A stretch of 64,000 nt of DNA from UBA11524 sp964464815. Lineage in GTDB: Bacteria > Bacillota > Clostridia > Christensenellales > Aristaeellaceae. The notes below the pieces were generated by a model. That model saw only the letters and a program-made list of their open reading frames with translations. It was not told the origin of the DNA and ran no database searches. Numbering within the stretch: position 1 is the first letter of the stretch; the number at the start of each line of letters is the position of its first letter. The position numbers and the translations under genes were made by a program. The stretch is from NCBI GenBank assembly GCA_964464815.1, contig CAYXHF010000005.1:1-64000 (forward strand). The letters are read 5' to 3'. Of the stretch, positions 17,680 through 26,785 are shown in pieces.

Positions 17680-19050
17680 TCAGAATTCGCAGTTCATGGG
17701 CGTGCGGGCATAGGGAATCACGTCGCGGATGTTGTCCACGCCCGTGAGGTAAATCAGCAGGCGCTCAAAGCCCATGCCGAAGCCCGAATGCGTGCAACCG
17801 CCATAGCGACGCAGGTTCACATACCAGTACATGGCGTCCTTGGAGATGTTCAGGGCGTCCATGCGCTCGGTCAGCTTGTCCATGCGCGTTTCACGCTGGG
17901 AGCCACCCATCAATTCGCCCGCACCCGGCACCAGCAGGTCAACGGCCGCAACGGTCTTGCCGTCGTCGTTCTGGTACATATAGAACGCCTTGATGTCCTT
18001 GGGCCAGTCGTAGACGAACACCGGGCTATGGAAGTATTCCTCGGTGAGGTACTTTTCATGCTCCTTGGCGGTGTCCTCGCCATACTTCGGCTCGAACTGG
18101 AAGCGATCCTTCACCTGGCGCAGGATGGTGATGGCCTCGTCATGCGTGATGCGTGCCGCACCGCTGACGGAGAGGTTGTTCAGCTTGTCCAGCAGACCGC
18201 CGCCGGTGAACTTGTCCAGGAATTCCAATTCGTCCGGGCACTTTTCCAGCACCGTCTTCACCAGATACTTGAGGAAGTCCTCCTCAATATCCATCAGCTG
18301 ATGAATGTCGCAGAAGGCGATTTCCGGCTCAATCATCCAGAACTCCGCCGCATGCGTCTTGGTGTTGCTGTTTTCGGCGCGGAAGGTCGGGCCAAAGGTG
18401 TAGACCTTGGAGAACGCCATGGCGAAGGTTTCCGCCTCCAGCTGACCGGTCACGGCCAGGGACGTCGGACGACCGAAGAAGTCGTTGCTGCCGTCCTTCT
18501 GCTCAGACGGCGGCAGGGTCGTCACGGTGAAGGTGTTGCCTGCGCCCTCGGCATCGTTGGCGGTAATCAGCGGCGTATGCACATACAGATAGCCACGATC
18601 CTGGAAGTAGGTGTGAATGGCCATGCTGGCCACGCTGCGCACACGGAACACGGCCTGGAACAGGCGCGTGCGCGGACGCAGATAGGCGATTTCGCGCAGA
18701 TACTCCACACTGTGGCGCTTGGGCTGGAGCGGATAATCCTCCGGGCAGTCGCCTTCCAGATGGATGGCAATGGCCTGCACCTCGGGCGTGGTCGGATCCT
18801 TGTAGGACGGAACGACCTTGCCCGACACGGTAATCGCCGCACCCACATGCAGCGTCGAAATGGTGGCATAATCTTCAATCGTATTGTCATAGACGACCTG
18901 CGGATTCTTGAAGCAGGTACCATCGAAGAAGTCAATAAAGCCCATATTCTTCTGCTTGCGGTGGTTGCGAATCCAACCCTGAAGCATTACGGTCTGTCCC
19001 TGCAATTCACTCAGGCGCTCTTTCAGCTCCCGTGTCGTCAATACGTTCAT
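17680..19050 (-). CDS. asnS: Asparaginyl-tRNA synthetase
   Basis: The 456-residue class II synthetase charges tRNA-Asn. An N-terminal OB-fold anticodon-binding domain (VMLQGWIRNHRKQKNMGFIDFFDGT) is followed by the class II core. Motif 2 is in FGPTFRAENSNTKTHAAEFWMIEPE, and motif 3 is GFGMGFERLLIYLTG near the C-terminus. The HAAEFWMIEPE form is that of AsnRS rather than AspRS. Length is typical. The ATG at 19050 follows AGAGGGAC; an upstream extension starting at 19155 is not homologous. No T-box leader was found in the 140 bases upstream. Confidence 0.97.
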   Translation of the reverse strand: MNVLTTRELKERLSELQGQTVMLQGWIRNHRKQKNMGFIDFFDGTCFKNPQVVYDNTIEDYATISTLHVGAAITVSGKVVPSYKDPTTPEVQAIAIHLEGDCPEDYPLQPKRHSVEYLREIAYLRPRTRLFQAVFRVRSVASMAIHTYFQDRGYLYVHTPLITANDAEGAGNTFTVTTLPPSEQKDGSNDFFGRPTSLAVTGQLEAETFAMAFSKVYTFGPTFRAENSNTKTHAAEFWMIEPEIAFCDIHQLMDIEEDFLKYLVKTVLEKCPDELEFLDKFTGGGLLDKLNNLSVSGAARITHDEAITILRQVKDRFQFEPKYGEDTAKEHEKYLTEEYFHSPVFVYDWPKDIKAFYMYQNDDGKTVAAVDLLVPGAGELMGGSQRETRMDKLTERMDALNISKDAMYWYVNLRRYGGCTHSGFGMGFERLLIYLTGVDNIRDVIPYARTPMNCEF

Positions 19051-19187
19051 TGGTCTGTCCCTCTTTCTGTCCTCCGACATCTTGGACGGAGAAAATTCCC
19101 TCTTATCATAACACAAAGTCGCCTTCCATGCAACCACCGTGCAAAGCCAGCACACAGGAAAAGCATTTTCCCGCTTGACGGCGACGT

Positions 19188-19625
19188 TTATCCACGCGGC
19201 ATCGGGCGCACATCGCCCAGACGGCGATCCACCTCGCGCAAAATGGCACGCGTGCTGCCGTAGGTGAGCAGACGCAGCGCATCCCGCAAGGGCAGGACAC
19301 GCACCTGCAGCACCTGTGTTGTATCGGCATCGGGCGTCTGGTCGTGATAATGCGCCACAAACCAGCTCACGCGCTTGATGTCGCCACCTGCGATGGGATA
19401 TTCATCGACCATCACCGGCTGCATCGTGTGCAGGATGGCGCACACGCCCGTTTCCTCCCACACCTCGCGCAATGCCGTCTCGGCCAGCGTCTCGCCCGGT
19501 TCCACATGTCCCTTGGGCAGCCCGAAGCTGCCGTTCTTCTCCATGACCAGCACATACTGCCGCACACCGCCATCCTCGGTGTACAGCACCGCGCCCGCCG
19601 ATTCAATTAGCGCCATGACCCTCAT
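19188..19625 (-). CDS. Nudix hydrolase
   Basis: A 145-residue single-domain protein with a complete Nudix box, GHVEPGETLAETALREVWEETG (G-x5-E-x7-REUxEExGU), coordinating Mg for hydrolysis of nucleoside diphosphate derivatives. The start ESAGAVLYTEDGGVRQYVLVMEKNGSFGLPKG resembles bis(5'-nucleosyl)-tetraphosphatase (Ap4A hydrolase) type members. It overlaps the end of the aminotransferase gene by 23 bases. Substrate is an inference. Confidence 0.92.
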   Translation of the reverse strand: MRVMALIESAGAVLYTEDGGVRQYVLVMEKNGSFGLPKGHVEPGETLAETALREVWEETGVCAILHTMQPVMVDEYPIAGGDIKRVSWFVAHYHDQTPDADTTQVLQVRVLPLRDALRLLTYGSTRAILREVDRRLGDVRPMPRG

Positions 19626-20781
19626 CCTCCAATGCAGCCTTCAGGCGGCGAATTGCTTCTGTGATATGCGCCCGCGGACAACCGATATTGATGCGCAGGA
19701 AGCCTTCTCCGGCCGCGCCGAAGAACGTTCCCTCGGTAAACTGCACGCCGTGGCGCATCGTCCGCTCCATCAGCTCCTGACAGGACAGCCCGTAGGCACG
19801 AAGATCCAGCCACCCCAGATAGGTTGCATCCAGCGGCGTCAGAACGGCCTTGGGCAATTCCTGCTGCACCAGATTGGTCAAATGGCGGCGGTTGCCATCC
19901 AGATAGGCAAGCAGTCCATCCAGCCATGCGTCACCGTGCTGATAGGCCGCACGCGTCCCTTCCAGCGCGAACAGGTTGCCACTGCGCACACCCGCACGCT
20001 CCATTTCCGTCTCAATGCGCTTGCGGACGCTTTCGGACGGACACAGCATCGCCGCCTGCTCCAGGCCAGCGAGGTTGAACGTCTTGCTGGCCGCACATAG
20101 CGACAGCACGTTGTCCTGCGTCAGGGACAAAACCGGCACAAACGTCTGCGGCTGATAAACAAAGTCCGCATGGATTTCATCGGCAATCAGGAATGCGCCA
20201 TAGCGCCCGAGCAGGGCGATGAGGGCTTTCAGCTCCTCCCTGCCCCACGGCCGGGACACCGGGTTGTGCGGATTGCACAGCACCATCGCCTTCGCACCCG
20301 CTTGCAGCTGCTTTTCCACCGCCGCCAAATCCATCTGGTAGCGGCCATTTTCGTCCCGCACCAGCGGTGCATCCATCAGGCGGCGCTCCGTCGCATCCAC
20401 CGAGAAGCGGAACGGCCCGTACACCGGCGACTGGATAATCACGCCGTCACCCGGCTTCGTCATGGCAAGCAGCGCCAGACGAATGCCCGTTACGACGCAG
20501 GGCAGCGTCATCACCCATTCCGGCTGTACCGTCAGGGCATGGCGACGATGCCAGAAATCGCACAGCGCCTGTGCATCGTCCGCCAGCTGCTGGGTGTAGC
20601 CGTAGGTCGGATGCAGGGCGCGGTTCTTCAGCGCCTCCATCACCTCCGGCGGGCTGGGAAAATCCATGTCCGCCACCCACATGGGCAGCATATCCGCCTG
20701 CGTGTTGCTATCCCACTTTTCGCAGCGCGTGCCACGGCGGTTCAAGCCGGCATCAAAATAGCCTTCGTCAAACTGGCTCAT
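19603..20781 (-). CDS. PatB/MalY-type PLP enzyme (cystathionine beta-lyase family)
   Basis: The 392-residue fold-type I PLP enzyme starts MSQFDEGYFDAGLNRRGTRCEKWD, the usual opening of MalY/PatB proteins. It carries the PLP lysine in LCAASKTFNLAGL. Members cleave the C-S bond of cystathionine or cysteine conjugates, or act as aminotransferases. ADMDFPSPPEVMEAL is another family motif. The ATG at 20781 lies nine bases after AGGAGG and overlaps the end of the methyltransferase gene. Its place inside a housekeeping chain gives no clue to a special role. Confidence 0.92.
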   Translation of the reverse strand: MSQFDEGYFDAGLNRRGTRCEKWDSNTQADMLPMWVADMDFPSPPEVMEALKNRALHPTYGYTQQLADDAQALCDFWHRRHALTVQPEWVMTLPCVVTGIRLALLAMTKPGDGVIIQSPVYGPFRFSVDATERRLMDAPLVRDENGRYQMDLAAVEKQLQAGAKAMVLCNPHNPVSRPWGREELKALIALLGRYGAFLIADEIHADFVYQPQTFVPVLSLTQDNVLSLCAASKTFNLAGLEQAAMLCPSESVRKRIETEMERAGVRSGNLFALEGTRAAYQHGDAWLDGLLAYLDGNRRHLTNLVQQELPKAVLTPLDATYLGWLDLRAYGLSCQELMERTMRHGVQFTEGTFFGAAGEGFLRINIGCPRAHITEAIRRLKAALEDEGHGAN

Positions 20782-21400
20782 TGGATGCATCCTCCTGCGA
20801 AGGCGTTATCGGCTGCTCCGCGCGGAGCACCCAGAAGCCGCCCGATTTTGTCACCTTTTCCACCTTTGCATAGAGCGTTTTGAGATACTTCATGCAGCTT
20901 TCTGCACCCTGCTGCTTGCGAATAACCAAATACAGCGCGCCGCCCTCATTCAGCGACCTGGCGGCATCGGCAAACATGCGATAAATGACCGGCTTGCTGG
21001 CGCGAATCGGCGGATTGGTAATCACAAAGTCAAACGTGCGTCCCATGACCTCCGCCATGCCGTCGGACTCCATGCACTCGGCGGTGATGCCGTTGCGCAC
21101 GGCATTGAAGCGGCACAGCTCCAGCGCACGGCGGTTCACATCCAGCATCGTCACCCTGCACGCCGGGTAGGTCTTTTTGACTGCAATGCCAATTGCACCC
21201 CAGCCGCAGCCCAAATCCAGCACATCGCCATATAATTCCGGCAGTGCATCCAGCAGCAGGCGCGTGCCGGTGTCCAGCTCTCCCTTGGAGAAAACGCCCG
21301 CATCCGTCATGAAGTTCAGCCCGTGTCCCCGATAGGCAAAGGCACAAGGGACCTGCTTCGATTCACAGGTCGGTTCTGATGCAAAATATTGTTCAGCCAT
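20768..21400 (-). CDS. Class I SAM methyltransferase, RsmC-like
   Basis: The 210-residue protein has the SAM motif DLGCGWGAIGI and the N6/N2-purine type NPPIRASKPV motif (N-P-P-x). This combination is typical of RsmC/YbxB methyltransferases that modify a guanine of 16S rRNA. LNFMTDAGVFSKGELDTGT before the SAM motif is a conserved substrate-side segment. GGAGG precedes the ATG at 21400. It overlaps both neighbours, so translation is coupled. Single-domain length fits the Firmicutes form. Confidence 0.88.
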   Translation of the reverse strand: MAEQYFASEPTCESKQVPCAFAYRGHGLNFMTDAGVFSKGELDTGTRLLLDALPELYGDVLDLGCGWGAIGIAVKKTYPACRVTMLDVNRRALELCRFNAVRNGITAECMESDGMAEVMGRTFDFVITNPPIRASKPVIYRMFADAARSLNEGGALYLVIRKQQGAESCMKYLKTLYAKVEKVTKSGGFWVLRAEQPITPSQEDASNEPV

Positions 21401-22115
21401 GCTTTTCCTCCATCTGCGCATCGCGGTAGAGCGCGGATACTTCCTCCTGTGTCAATTCGCGCCACTGGCCACAGGGCAGGGCGTCATCCAGACGCAGTGA
21501 ACCAAATGTCTCCCGGTGCAGTGCCAGCACTTCTCTTTCCACCGCGGCGAACATGCGCTTCACCTGATGGAATTTGCCCTCGTGAATCGTCACGCGTGCC
21601 TGTGCGTTTTCCAGCGGCGTCAAATCAGCACTCTGTGCCTCGAAATCCGATAGCGTCAGCCCAGCGGCAAAGGCCGCCACTTCCTTGTCACCAACCGGCG
21701 CATCCAGCTGCGCCAGATAGGTTTTGTCCACATGGCGCGCCGGTGCCAGCAGACGGTGATTGAGTTCACCATCCGTTGTCAGTAGCAAAAGGCCCGTCGT
21801 GTCCTTGTCAAGGCGTCCCACCGGCATGCAGGAAATCGCCGCATACTCCGCAGGCAGCAAGTCCATGACCGTTGGCTGCTTCTTGTCACGCGCCGCCGTC
21901 AAAAGACCAGCGGGCTTGTGCAGCATCACATGGCGCGTCAGGCGCGTATCCAGCACCTCACCGCCCAGCGCAATTTCCCATGCCGGGTCAACCTGCGCCG
22001 ATGGATCACGCTGGACAGTGCCGTTTACGCGCACACCGCCGGTGCGAATCACCTTCTGCATTTCCGAGCGACTGCCCTTCCCCAGCGTCACCAGAAGCCG
22101 ATCAAGCCGCAGCAT
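21393..22115 (-). CDS. 16S rRNA pseudouridine synthase, RsuA family
   Basis: The 240-residue protein has an N-terminal S4 RNA-binding domain (LRLDRLLVTLGKGSRSEMQKVIRTGGVRVNG) and a RsuA/RluB catalytic domain. MPVGRLDKDTTGLLLLTTDGEL contains the catalytic Asp in GRLD. The C-terminal HEGKFHQVKRMFAAVEREVLALHRE is family-typical. It probably converts one uridine of small-subunit rRNA. AGGAGG stands eight bases before the ATG at 22115. It overlaps the genes on both sides. Confidence 0.93.
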   Translation of the reverse strand: MLRLDRLLVTLGKGSRSEMQKVIRTGGVRVNGTVQRDPSAQVDPAWEIALGGEVLDTRLTRHVMLHKPAGLLTAARDKKQPTVMDLLPAEYAAISCMPVGRLDKDTTGLLLLTTDGELNHRLLAPARHVDKTYLAQLDAPVGDKEVAAFAAGLTLSDFEAQSADLTPLENAQARVTIHEGKFHQVKRMFAAVEREVLALHRETFGSLRLDDALPCGQWRELTQEEVSALYRDAQMEEKHG

Positions 22116-22965
22116 GCGCTTTCTCCTCCTGATCCTTGATGGCACGCAGATAAATGGCAGGCATCAGGAAGCGCACCGGATTGACCAGCAGCATCAGCAG
22201 CACCGCCACCACCGCCAGCACCAGCTGCCACGTCGGCGGGATGAGCAGGGACAGGCTCGGGAAATGCGACAGGTCGTTCAGCATCATCATCACGAAATTG
22301 ATTGCATTCATCACCGTGCTGACCAGCAGCCACACCAGATACAACAGCGACGGCGCCACAAACGCCAGTCCCGACAGGCGCAGCACCATCACCTTGCCGC
22401 GACGATGGCGCAGCAGCTTGCGATCGCCCAGCGCATATGCATGGCGCGTTGCACTATGGAAGGTCATGCCCAGCAGCGGCAGCAGCAGCGCCACGCACAG
22501 CACCAGCGCATAGCTCACAACCGCACGCTCAATGTCGCCACCGCCAAAGTCAGCAATTGCCAGATACAGGCTGACAGCATCCATCGACGCATTCATGATA
22601 AACGGCACAGCTAGCACCGCCAAAAAGGGCAGGAACCACAAAAGCATCAATCCCAGCATATACAACGCATGGCGCAGATGGCGACCATAGTGCTGTATCG
22701 GCAGCATCGCCACCGTCGCCATGGGCATGCCGGACAAAAACGCCTGCATGGCCGTGGCCGTGCTCTGGCGCATGGGCAGCGCCAGCAGCAAAAGCATCAC
22801 CGGGCACAAAAGCGCCAGCCACTTCGTCTGCGGCACAAGCAAAAACAGCAACGGGCACAGGCAGATGCCCCAAATACAAAACACCATTCCCTGGGCACGG
22901 AGTACATCACCCGTGTGCGCCTTGAACAGCGACAGGGATTTTTTCATCGTATCACGAATCGACAT
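22102..22965 (-). CDS. Polytopic membrane protein of unknown function
   Basis: The 287-residue protein has five to six hydrophobic helices after a short cytoplasmic start (MSIRDTMKKSLSLFKAH). RHAYALGDRKLLRHRRGKVMVLRLSGLAF is a basic cytoplasmic loop. The pattern recalls DUF975/YciC-like membrane proteins, but I see no decisive motif. It is the first gene of the overlapping chain down to asnS and is driven by a strong TTGCAA-17-TATAAT promoter. The ATG at 22965 follows an AGGAG twelve bases upstream. Confidence 0.75.
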   Translation of the reverse strand: MSIRDTMKKSLSLFKAHTGDVLRAQGMVFCIWGICLCPLLFLLVPQTKWLALLCPVMLLLLALPMRQSTATAMQAFLSGMPMATVAMLPIQHYGRHLRHALYMLGLMLLWFLPFLAVLAVPFIMNASMDAVSLYLAIADFGGGDIERAVVSYALVLCVALLLPLLGMTFHSATRHAYALGDRKLLRHRRGKVMVLRLSGLAFVAPSLLYLVWLLVSTVMNAINFVMMMLNDLSHFPSLSLLIPPTWQLVLAVVAVLLMLLVNPVRFLMPAIYLRAIKDQEEKAHAAA

Positions 22966-23024
22966 CGAGTTTCTCGACTCCTTTCGGGTTGGATAGGGAT
23001 GCTTCCCCCATTTTCTCATTTTTT

Positions 23025-23077
23025 ATTATACAGATTTTTGTCCAGCATTGCAAATGCTTTTGGAAAGATGGTATAAT
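23025..23077. promoter_or_regulatory. Divergent promoters sharing one palindromic -35 box
   Basis: TTGCAA (23048-23053) is its own reverse complement. On the plus strand it lies 18 bases from TATAAT (23072-23077), the promoter of the radical SAM gene. On the minus strand it lies 17 bases from TATAAT (23025-23030), the promoter of the membrane protein operon. A perfect dyad AGCATT-GCA-AATGCT (23044-23058) is centred on the shared hexamer. Confidence 0.75.
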
Positions 23078-23114
23078 GTTTCAGACAAAATTCACGAAAT
23101 GAGGTTATCTTTCG

Positions 23115-24815
23115 ATGCGCGTGACCATTACGGCGCTCAGCAGCCAGTACATTCACATGCCGCTTGCGCCCTTCTGCCTGAAAAAGGCCATCAACGAATC
23201 GCTGCCGGACAGCACGGTGACATTGTGCGACCTGAACATCAACGACACGCAGGAGGAATTGCTCCGGCGCGTGATGATGACGGAGATGGATGTGCTTTGC
23301 GTGTGCATGTACATCTGGAATCGCACCGTGGCGGCGCGCCTGATTCGTTCGGTGAAGGCGGTACGGCCGGAGGTGCTGATTTGTGTCGGTGGCCCGGAGG
23401 CAACGCACTCGGTCGAGGAGACATTCGCGGAAATGCCCGTGGATGTGCTGATTCGTGGTGCCGGTGAGGAGGCCCTTCCCGCTGTGCTGACCTGCTATCA
23501 GCAGGGGCGTCTGGCAGAGGCTGATGCGCTTCCCGGCGTCTGCCTCCGTCAGGGCGACACACACACCGATTCCGGCATTGCACCGTCTCCTGCGCCGCGT
23601 GCCGATTTATACGACGACACATGGCAGCAGCATCTGAACGGCCGCATGGCCTACGTCGAAACAAGCCGCGGATGTCCGTTTTCCTGCGCCTTCTGTCTTT
23701 CCGGTCGGCGCGAAAAGGTACAGTTCATGCCACAGGAGGAGGCGCTTGCGCTCCTTCTGCGCCTTGGCAAAAGCGGCGCGGAAACCATCAAGCTCATCGA
23801 CCGCACATTCAACTGCCACCGCGCGCGCACGCTCTACTTGCTCCGCGGCTTAATTGACGCCCGGCAGCGCGGCGAAATCGGCAACGTCTGCTACCACTTC
23901 GAGGTCGCGGCGGATTTATTCGACGACGAGACGCTTGACGTTCTCGCCAGCGCACCAGAAGGGCTTTTCCAGATGGAGGCCGGGCTACAGTCCTTCCATC
24001 CGGAAACGCTGGATGCCTGCGACCGTCACACGGACATGGCGCTCCTGACCGACCGCATCGAACGCATTCTCCGTCCGCAGAATGTTCATTTACACATTGA
24101 CCTGATTGCCGGTCTGCCCGAGGAGGACTTTGAGGAATTCGGGCGCTCCTTTGACCGTGCCTTTGCGCTCCATCCGCACCAGCTACAGCTTGGTTTCCTG
24201 AAGCTGATTCACGGCAGCCGTCTACGCGAAAGTGACTGGGGTCAGCGCTTTTCGCCCGATCCACCATACGAGGTACTTTCCACACCCTGGATGAGCTACG
24301 GCGATTTATGCCGTCTGCGCGCCTGCGCCGAGGCGGTGGAGCGCATTCATAACAGCGGACGCTTTGTCTTAACGGAGGAGGTTCTCCTTCCCGCCAGCGG
24401 CATGCGGCCATACGAGTTATACCTGCTTCTGGGCGAGAAGATGGCGCAACGGCTTGGCCGATGGAGCCTAGATGCGCTTTCGCAGATGATTGAGCAACAA
24501 GGGCTTCTGCTTGGCGCGACGCGGGAGGAGCTACATCGTGCGATGATTCTTGATCGTCTTGCGACGGACAACACGGGATATATTCCGCCCTTCTTGCAAG
24601 AGGACGCAGAACGTTTCCGGCGCACAAGCCGGTGGTGGCGTGATACGCAGGGTACACATACTGATACCCGCCGGGCGCGTCTGGCGCTACTCCCCGATGG
24701 ACAATTGGCCGTTGCCACCTGGCACACACCACACCCCATGTCCGGGCGTGGGGATGTCACCATTGTTACGCCGCCTTGGCTGAAGGCAGAAGAGACGATG
24801 CCAAAGCGCATCTGA
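23115..24815 (+). CDS. B12-binding domain radical SAM protein
   Basis: The 566-residue protein has an N-terminal cobalamin-binding-like Rossmann domain (CVCMYIWNRT, VGGPEATHSVEET, IRGAGEEALP). A radical SAM domain follows with CPFSCAFC (CxxxCxxC for the 4Fe-4S cluster, near residues 186-193) and a C-terminal extension of about 150 residues as in DUF4080-type members. These enzymes resemble BchE and methylthiotransferase-like proteins; the substrate is unknown. The classical DxHxxG B12 motif is not apparent, so cobalamin use is uncertain. It is transcribed divergently from the minus-strand operon and seems to be alone in its unit. Confidence 0.9.
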   Translation: MRVTITALSSQYIHMPLAPFCLKKAINESLPDSTVTLCDLNINDTQEELLRRVMMTEMDVLCVCMYIWNRTVAARLIRSVKAVRPEVLICVGGPEATHSVEETFAEMPVDVLIRGAGEEALPAVLTCYQQGRLAEADALPGVCLRQGDTHTDSGIAPSPAPRADLYDDTWQQHLNGRMAYVETSRGCPFSCAFCLSGRREKVQFMPQEEALALLLRLGKSGAETIKLIDRTFNCHRARTLYLLRGLIDARQRGEIGNVCYHFEVAADLFDDETLDVLASAPEGLFQMEAGLQSFHPETLDACDRHTDMALLTDRIERILRPQNVHLHIDLIAGLPEEDFEEFGRSFDRAFALHPHQLQLGFLKLIHGSRLRESDWGQRFSPDPPYEVLSTPWMSYGDLCRLRACAEAVERIHNSGRFVLTEEVLLPASGMRPYELYLLLGEKMAQRLGRWSLDALSQMIEQQGLLLGATREELHRAMILDRLATDNTGYIPPFLQEDAERFRRTSRWWRDTQGTHTDTRRARLALLPDGQLAVATWHTPHPMSGRGDVTIVTPPWLKAEETMPKRI

Positions 24816-24897
24816 TTTTTCCCTGAAAAGGGCTAGGCAGAACGGCAAAAACGTTGTAAAATAGAGAAAATACGTATGGAAAACGGAGGAATCCCCG

Positions 24898-25407
24898 ATG
24901 CTCCCGGAAAAGCTGGCGGCGGCGCGTGCGCTGCTGGAGGATGTGACCCCTTTGCAAATGGATTGCGGTGAAGTCTGCGGAGGCGCATGCTGTGTGTCTC
25001 ATCCAGGTGAGAAAACCGGTATGTTGCTCTTTCCGGGTGAGGAAGCCGCGTATACGCAGGAGGACGGCTATACCATCACGGATAGCCCCATGGGAAAATT
25101 GTTGACCTGCTCCGGGCGGTGTGACCGAAAAAATCGGCCGCTGGCGTGTCGGATGTTTCCGCTGGTGATGCTGCTGCGCGATGATGGTGTGAAGGTCGCC
25201 ACGGATGCGGCGGCGCGCTCCGTTTGCCCGCTGGCACGGCAGGGAAAAAACGCCTTGTCGCAGGAATTCGTCGCGGCGGTTCGTCAGGCGGCGCAGATAC
25301 TGGCCGAGGATGAAATGCAACGGGAACACCTGCGGCGCTTAACCAGCCAGCAGGATGAATGGAAGGCGCTCCAAACGCAGTATGGCAGGAGGAATGAGCA
25401 TGTTTGA
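24898..25407 (+). CDS. YkgJ-like cysteine cluster protein
   Basis: The 169-residue protein carries the Cys pattern of the YkgJ family (putative zinc- or iron-binding): DCGEVCGGACC near residue 20, LLTCSGRCDRKNRPLACRMFPL near residues 70-92, and a further Cys in RSVCPLA. Function in the family is unknown. GGAGG lies ahead of the ATG. Its last bases overlap the DNA methyltransferase start by eight bases, so the two are co-translated, which is an unusual pairing. Confidence 0.85.
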   Translation: MLPEKLAAARALLEDVTPLQMDCGEVCGGACCVSHPGEKTGMLLFPGEEAAYTQEDGYTITDSPMGKLLTCSGRCDRKNRPLACRMFPLVMLLRDDGVKVATDAAARSVCPLARQGKNALSQEFVAAVRQAAQILAEDEMQREHLRRLTSQQDEWKALQTQYGRRNEHV

Positions 25408-26629
25408 GGCCATCAATGTGCCCCGCGAACAGCAGGGTGGCGGCAGCAATTGGCTGCTGTGTCATGACGCCGCGAGCAGTGCATCCCGTCTGGCCGCCTT
25501 TGCCGGACAGGTGCAGGCGGTGTATATCGACCCGCCGTTCATGACGGGCGAGGTGTTTTCGCGTCGTCGTCGTTTTGGCACAGCCGGATGGCGCAGTGGC
25601 CGCCCGATGGCGGAATTCCCGGCATACTCGGATTGCTTTGCCGATCGGGCGAGCTATCTGGATATGCTCCGCGCCCTGATTGTGCAGGCGAAAATGCTGC
25701 TGAAGGATACGGGTGTGTTCTATCTGCATCTGGATTGGCGGACAAGCGCCTATGCGCGCGTGCTATGCGATGAAATTTTCGGGGAGGATATGTTCCTTAA
25801 CGAAATCGTCTGGAGCTATGAAAGCGGTGGCCGCTCGAAGAAGTTCTTCAGCCGTAAGCACGACACCATTTTGCTGTATGCCAAGACGAAGGATGTGCGC
25901 TTTGACCTGCGCCGCGTGCCGCTCAGCCGCACGGACTATCGCAAAAATCACATGCGCCGCTGTGTGGATGAGGACGGCCGCACCTATAGCCAGATTACGA
26001 CTGGCGGCAAGGTGTACCGCTATTATGACGACGCGCCGGTGTATCCCGGTGACGTGTGGACGGACATCAGCCACTTGCAGCAGCGCGATCCGGAGCGCAC
26101 GGGATATCCGACGCAAAAGCCGCTAAAGCTGCTGGAACGTCTTCTGCTGCCCGTTGTCGAAGCGGGTGATTTGGTGGCTGACCTCTGCTGTGGCAGTGGC
26201 ACAGCGATGGAAGCGGCGCAGAAGCTCGGCTGTCACTTCATCGGCATGGACAAAAGTCCTGAGGCCGTTCTGGCCACGGCCGCACGCGTGGAAAGCGACA
26301 ATCTGTCACTGGAGTGCCCCTGCACGCTGGATGACACCACGCTGGAAGGCGAATACACCGGTGACGGCGGCATGCTGTTGCTGACCGGCTTTCGCACGAC
26401 GCACGAGAACTTTCCGGCCACCGAGCAACAATTCGACACGCTGGAAAGCTGGGGCGTGGGCGAAATTCGAGGGAACACCCTGCACATCGTGCAACAATTC
26501 CAGCGCACACGCAAAACGCCGGAGCTTCCGCGATTCTGTGTTCTGCCATCCGGAATGCAAAATATCGCCGTGGCCACGGTTGATGCCGCTGGGCGTAGAC
26601 GCGTGTTCCGGTGGACGGAAGGGAAATAA
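25400..26629 (+). CDS. Solitary DNA N6-adenine (or N4-cytosine) methyltransferase
   Basis: The 409-residue protein has the amino-methyltransferase catalytic motif DPPF near residue 44, followed by WSYESGGRSKKFF, then YPTQKPLKLLERLL, and finally the SAM-binding motif DLCCGSGTAMEAA near residue 259. Catalytic motif before SAM motif is the beta-class order (as in type III and some type II enzymes). About 130 residues after the core have no motif I recognise. The ATG at 25400 is seven bases after AGGAGG. No restriction endonuclease, specificity subunit or helicase is next to it, so it is an orphan in this window. Confidence 0.88.
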   Translation: MFEAINVPREQQGGGSNWLLCHDAASSASRLAAFAGQVQAVYIDPPFMTGEVFSRRRRFGTAGWRSGRPMAEFPAYSDCFADRASYLDMLRALIVQAKMLLKDTGVFYLHLDWRTSAYARVLCDEIFGEDMFLNEIVWSYESGGRSKKFFSRKHDTILLYAKTKDVRFDLRRVPLSRTDYRKNHMRRCVDEDGRTYSQITTGGKVYRYYDDAPVYPGDVWTDISHLQQRDPERTGYPTQKPLKLLERLLLPVVEAGDLVADLCCGSGTAMEAAQKLGCHFIGMDKSPEAVLATAARVESDNLSLECPCTLDDTTLEGEYTGDGGMLLLTGFRTTHENFPATEQQFDTLESWGVGEIRGNTLHIVQQFQRTRKTPELPRFCVLPSGMQNIAVATVDAAGRRRVFRWTEGK

Positions 26630-26644
26630 ATTACATAGCAATTC

Positions 26645-26693
26645 CACGCAAACATCCGCGCCAAAACAACGCGGATGTTTGCGTGTTTTTTTT
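26645..26693 (+). terminator. Strong terminator after the DNA methyltransferase
   Basis: CACGCAAACATCCGCG (26645-26660) pairs over 16 bases with CGCGGATGTTTGCGTG (26670-26685), followed by eight Ts. Confidence 0.95.
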
Positions 26694-26758
26694 AATACAT
26701 TTTTTAAAAAAACAAACACATTAAAAGGCACTTTTTGATATAAATTTACATTACACTA

Positions 26759-26785
26759 TTGACAAATAAAAAAAAGTAGTATGGA
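26759..26785 (+). promoter_or_regulatory. Possible promoter before the small secreted peptide gene
   Basis: TTGACA (26759-26764) is a perfect -35. The best -10 candidate is TATGGA with only 15 bases between. The stretch 26690-26890 is clearly AT-richer than the surroundings. It also holds a 38-codon ORF (26781-26897, no clear ribosome binding site) and a six-codon ORF (26822-26842) after AGAGGTG. Confidence 0.35.

Noticed and set aside
19051..19187. A T-box leader upstream of asnS.
   Set aside because: The 137 bases between the Nudix gene and asnS show no T-box sequence or antiterminator structure, and asnS appears to be inside an operon.
24898..26629. The DNA methyltransferase as part of a restriction-modification, BREX or DISARM defence system.
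   Set aside because: No nuclease, helicase, PglZ or specificity subunit is found in neighbouring genes, which are metabolic or unknown.
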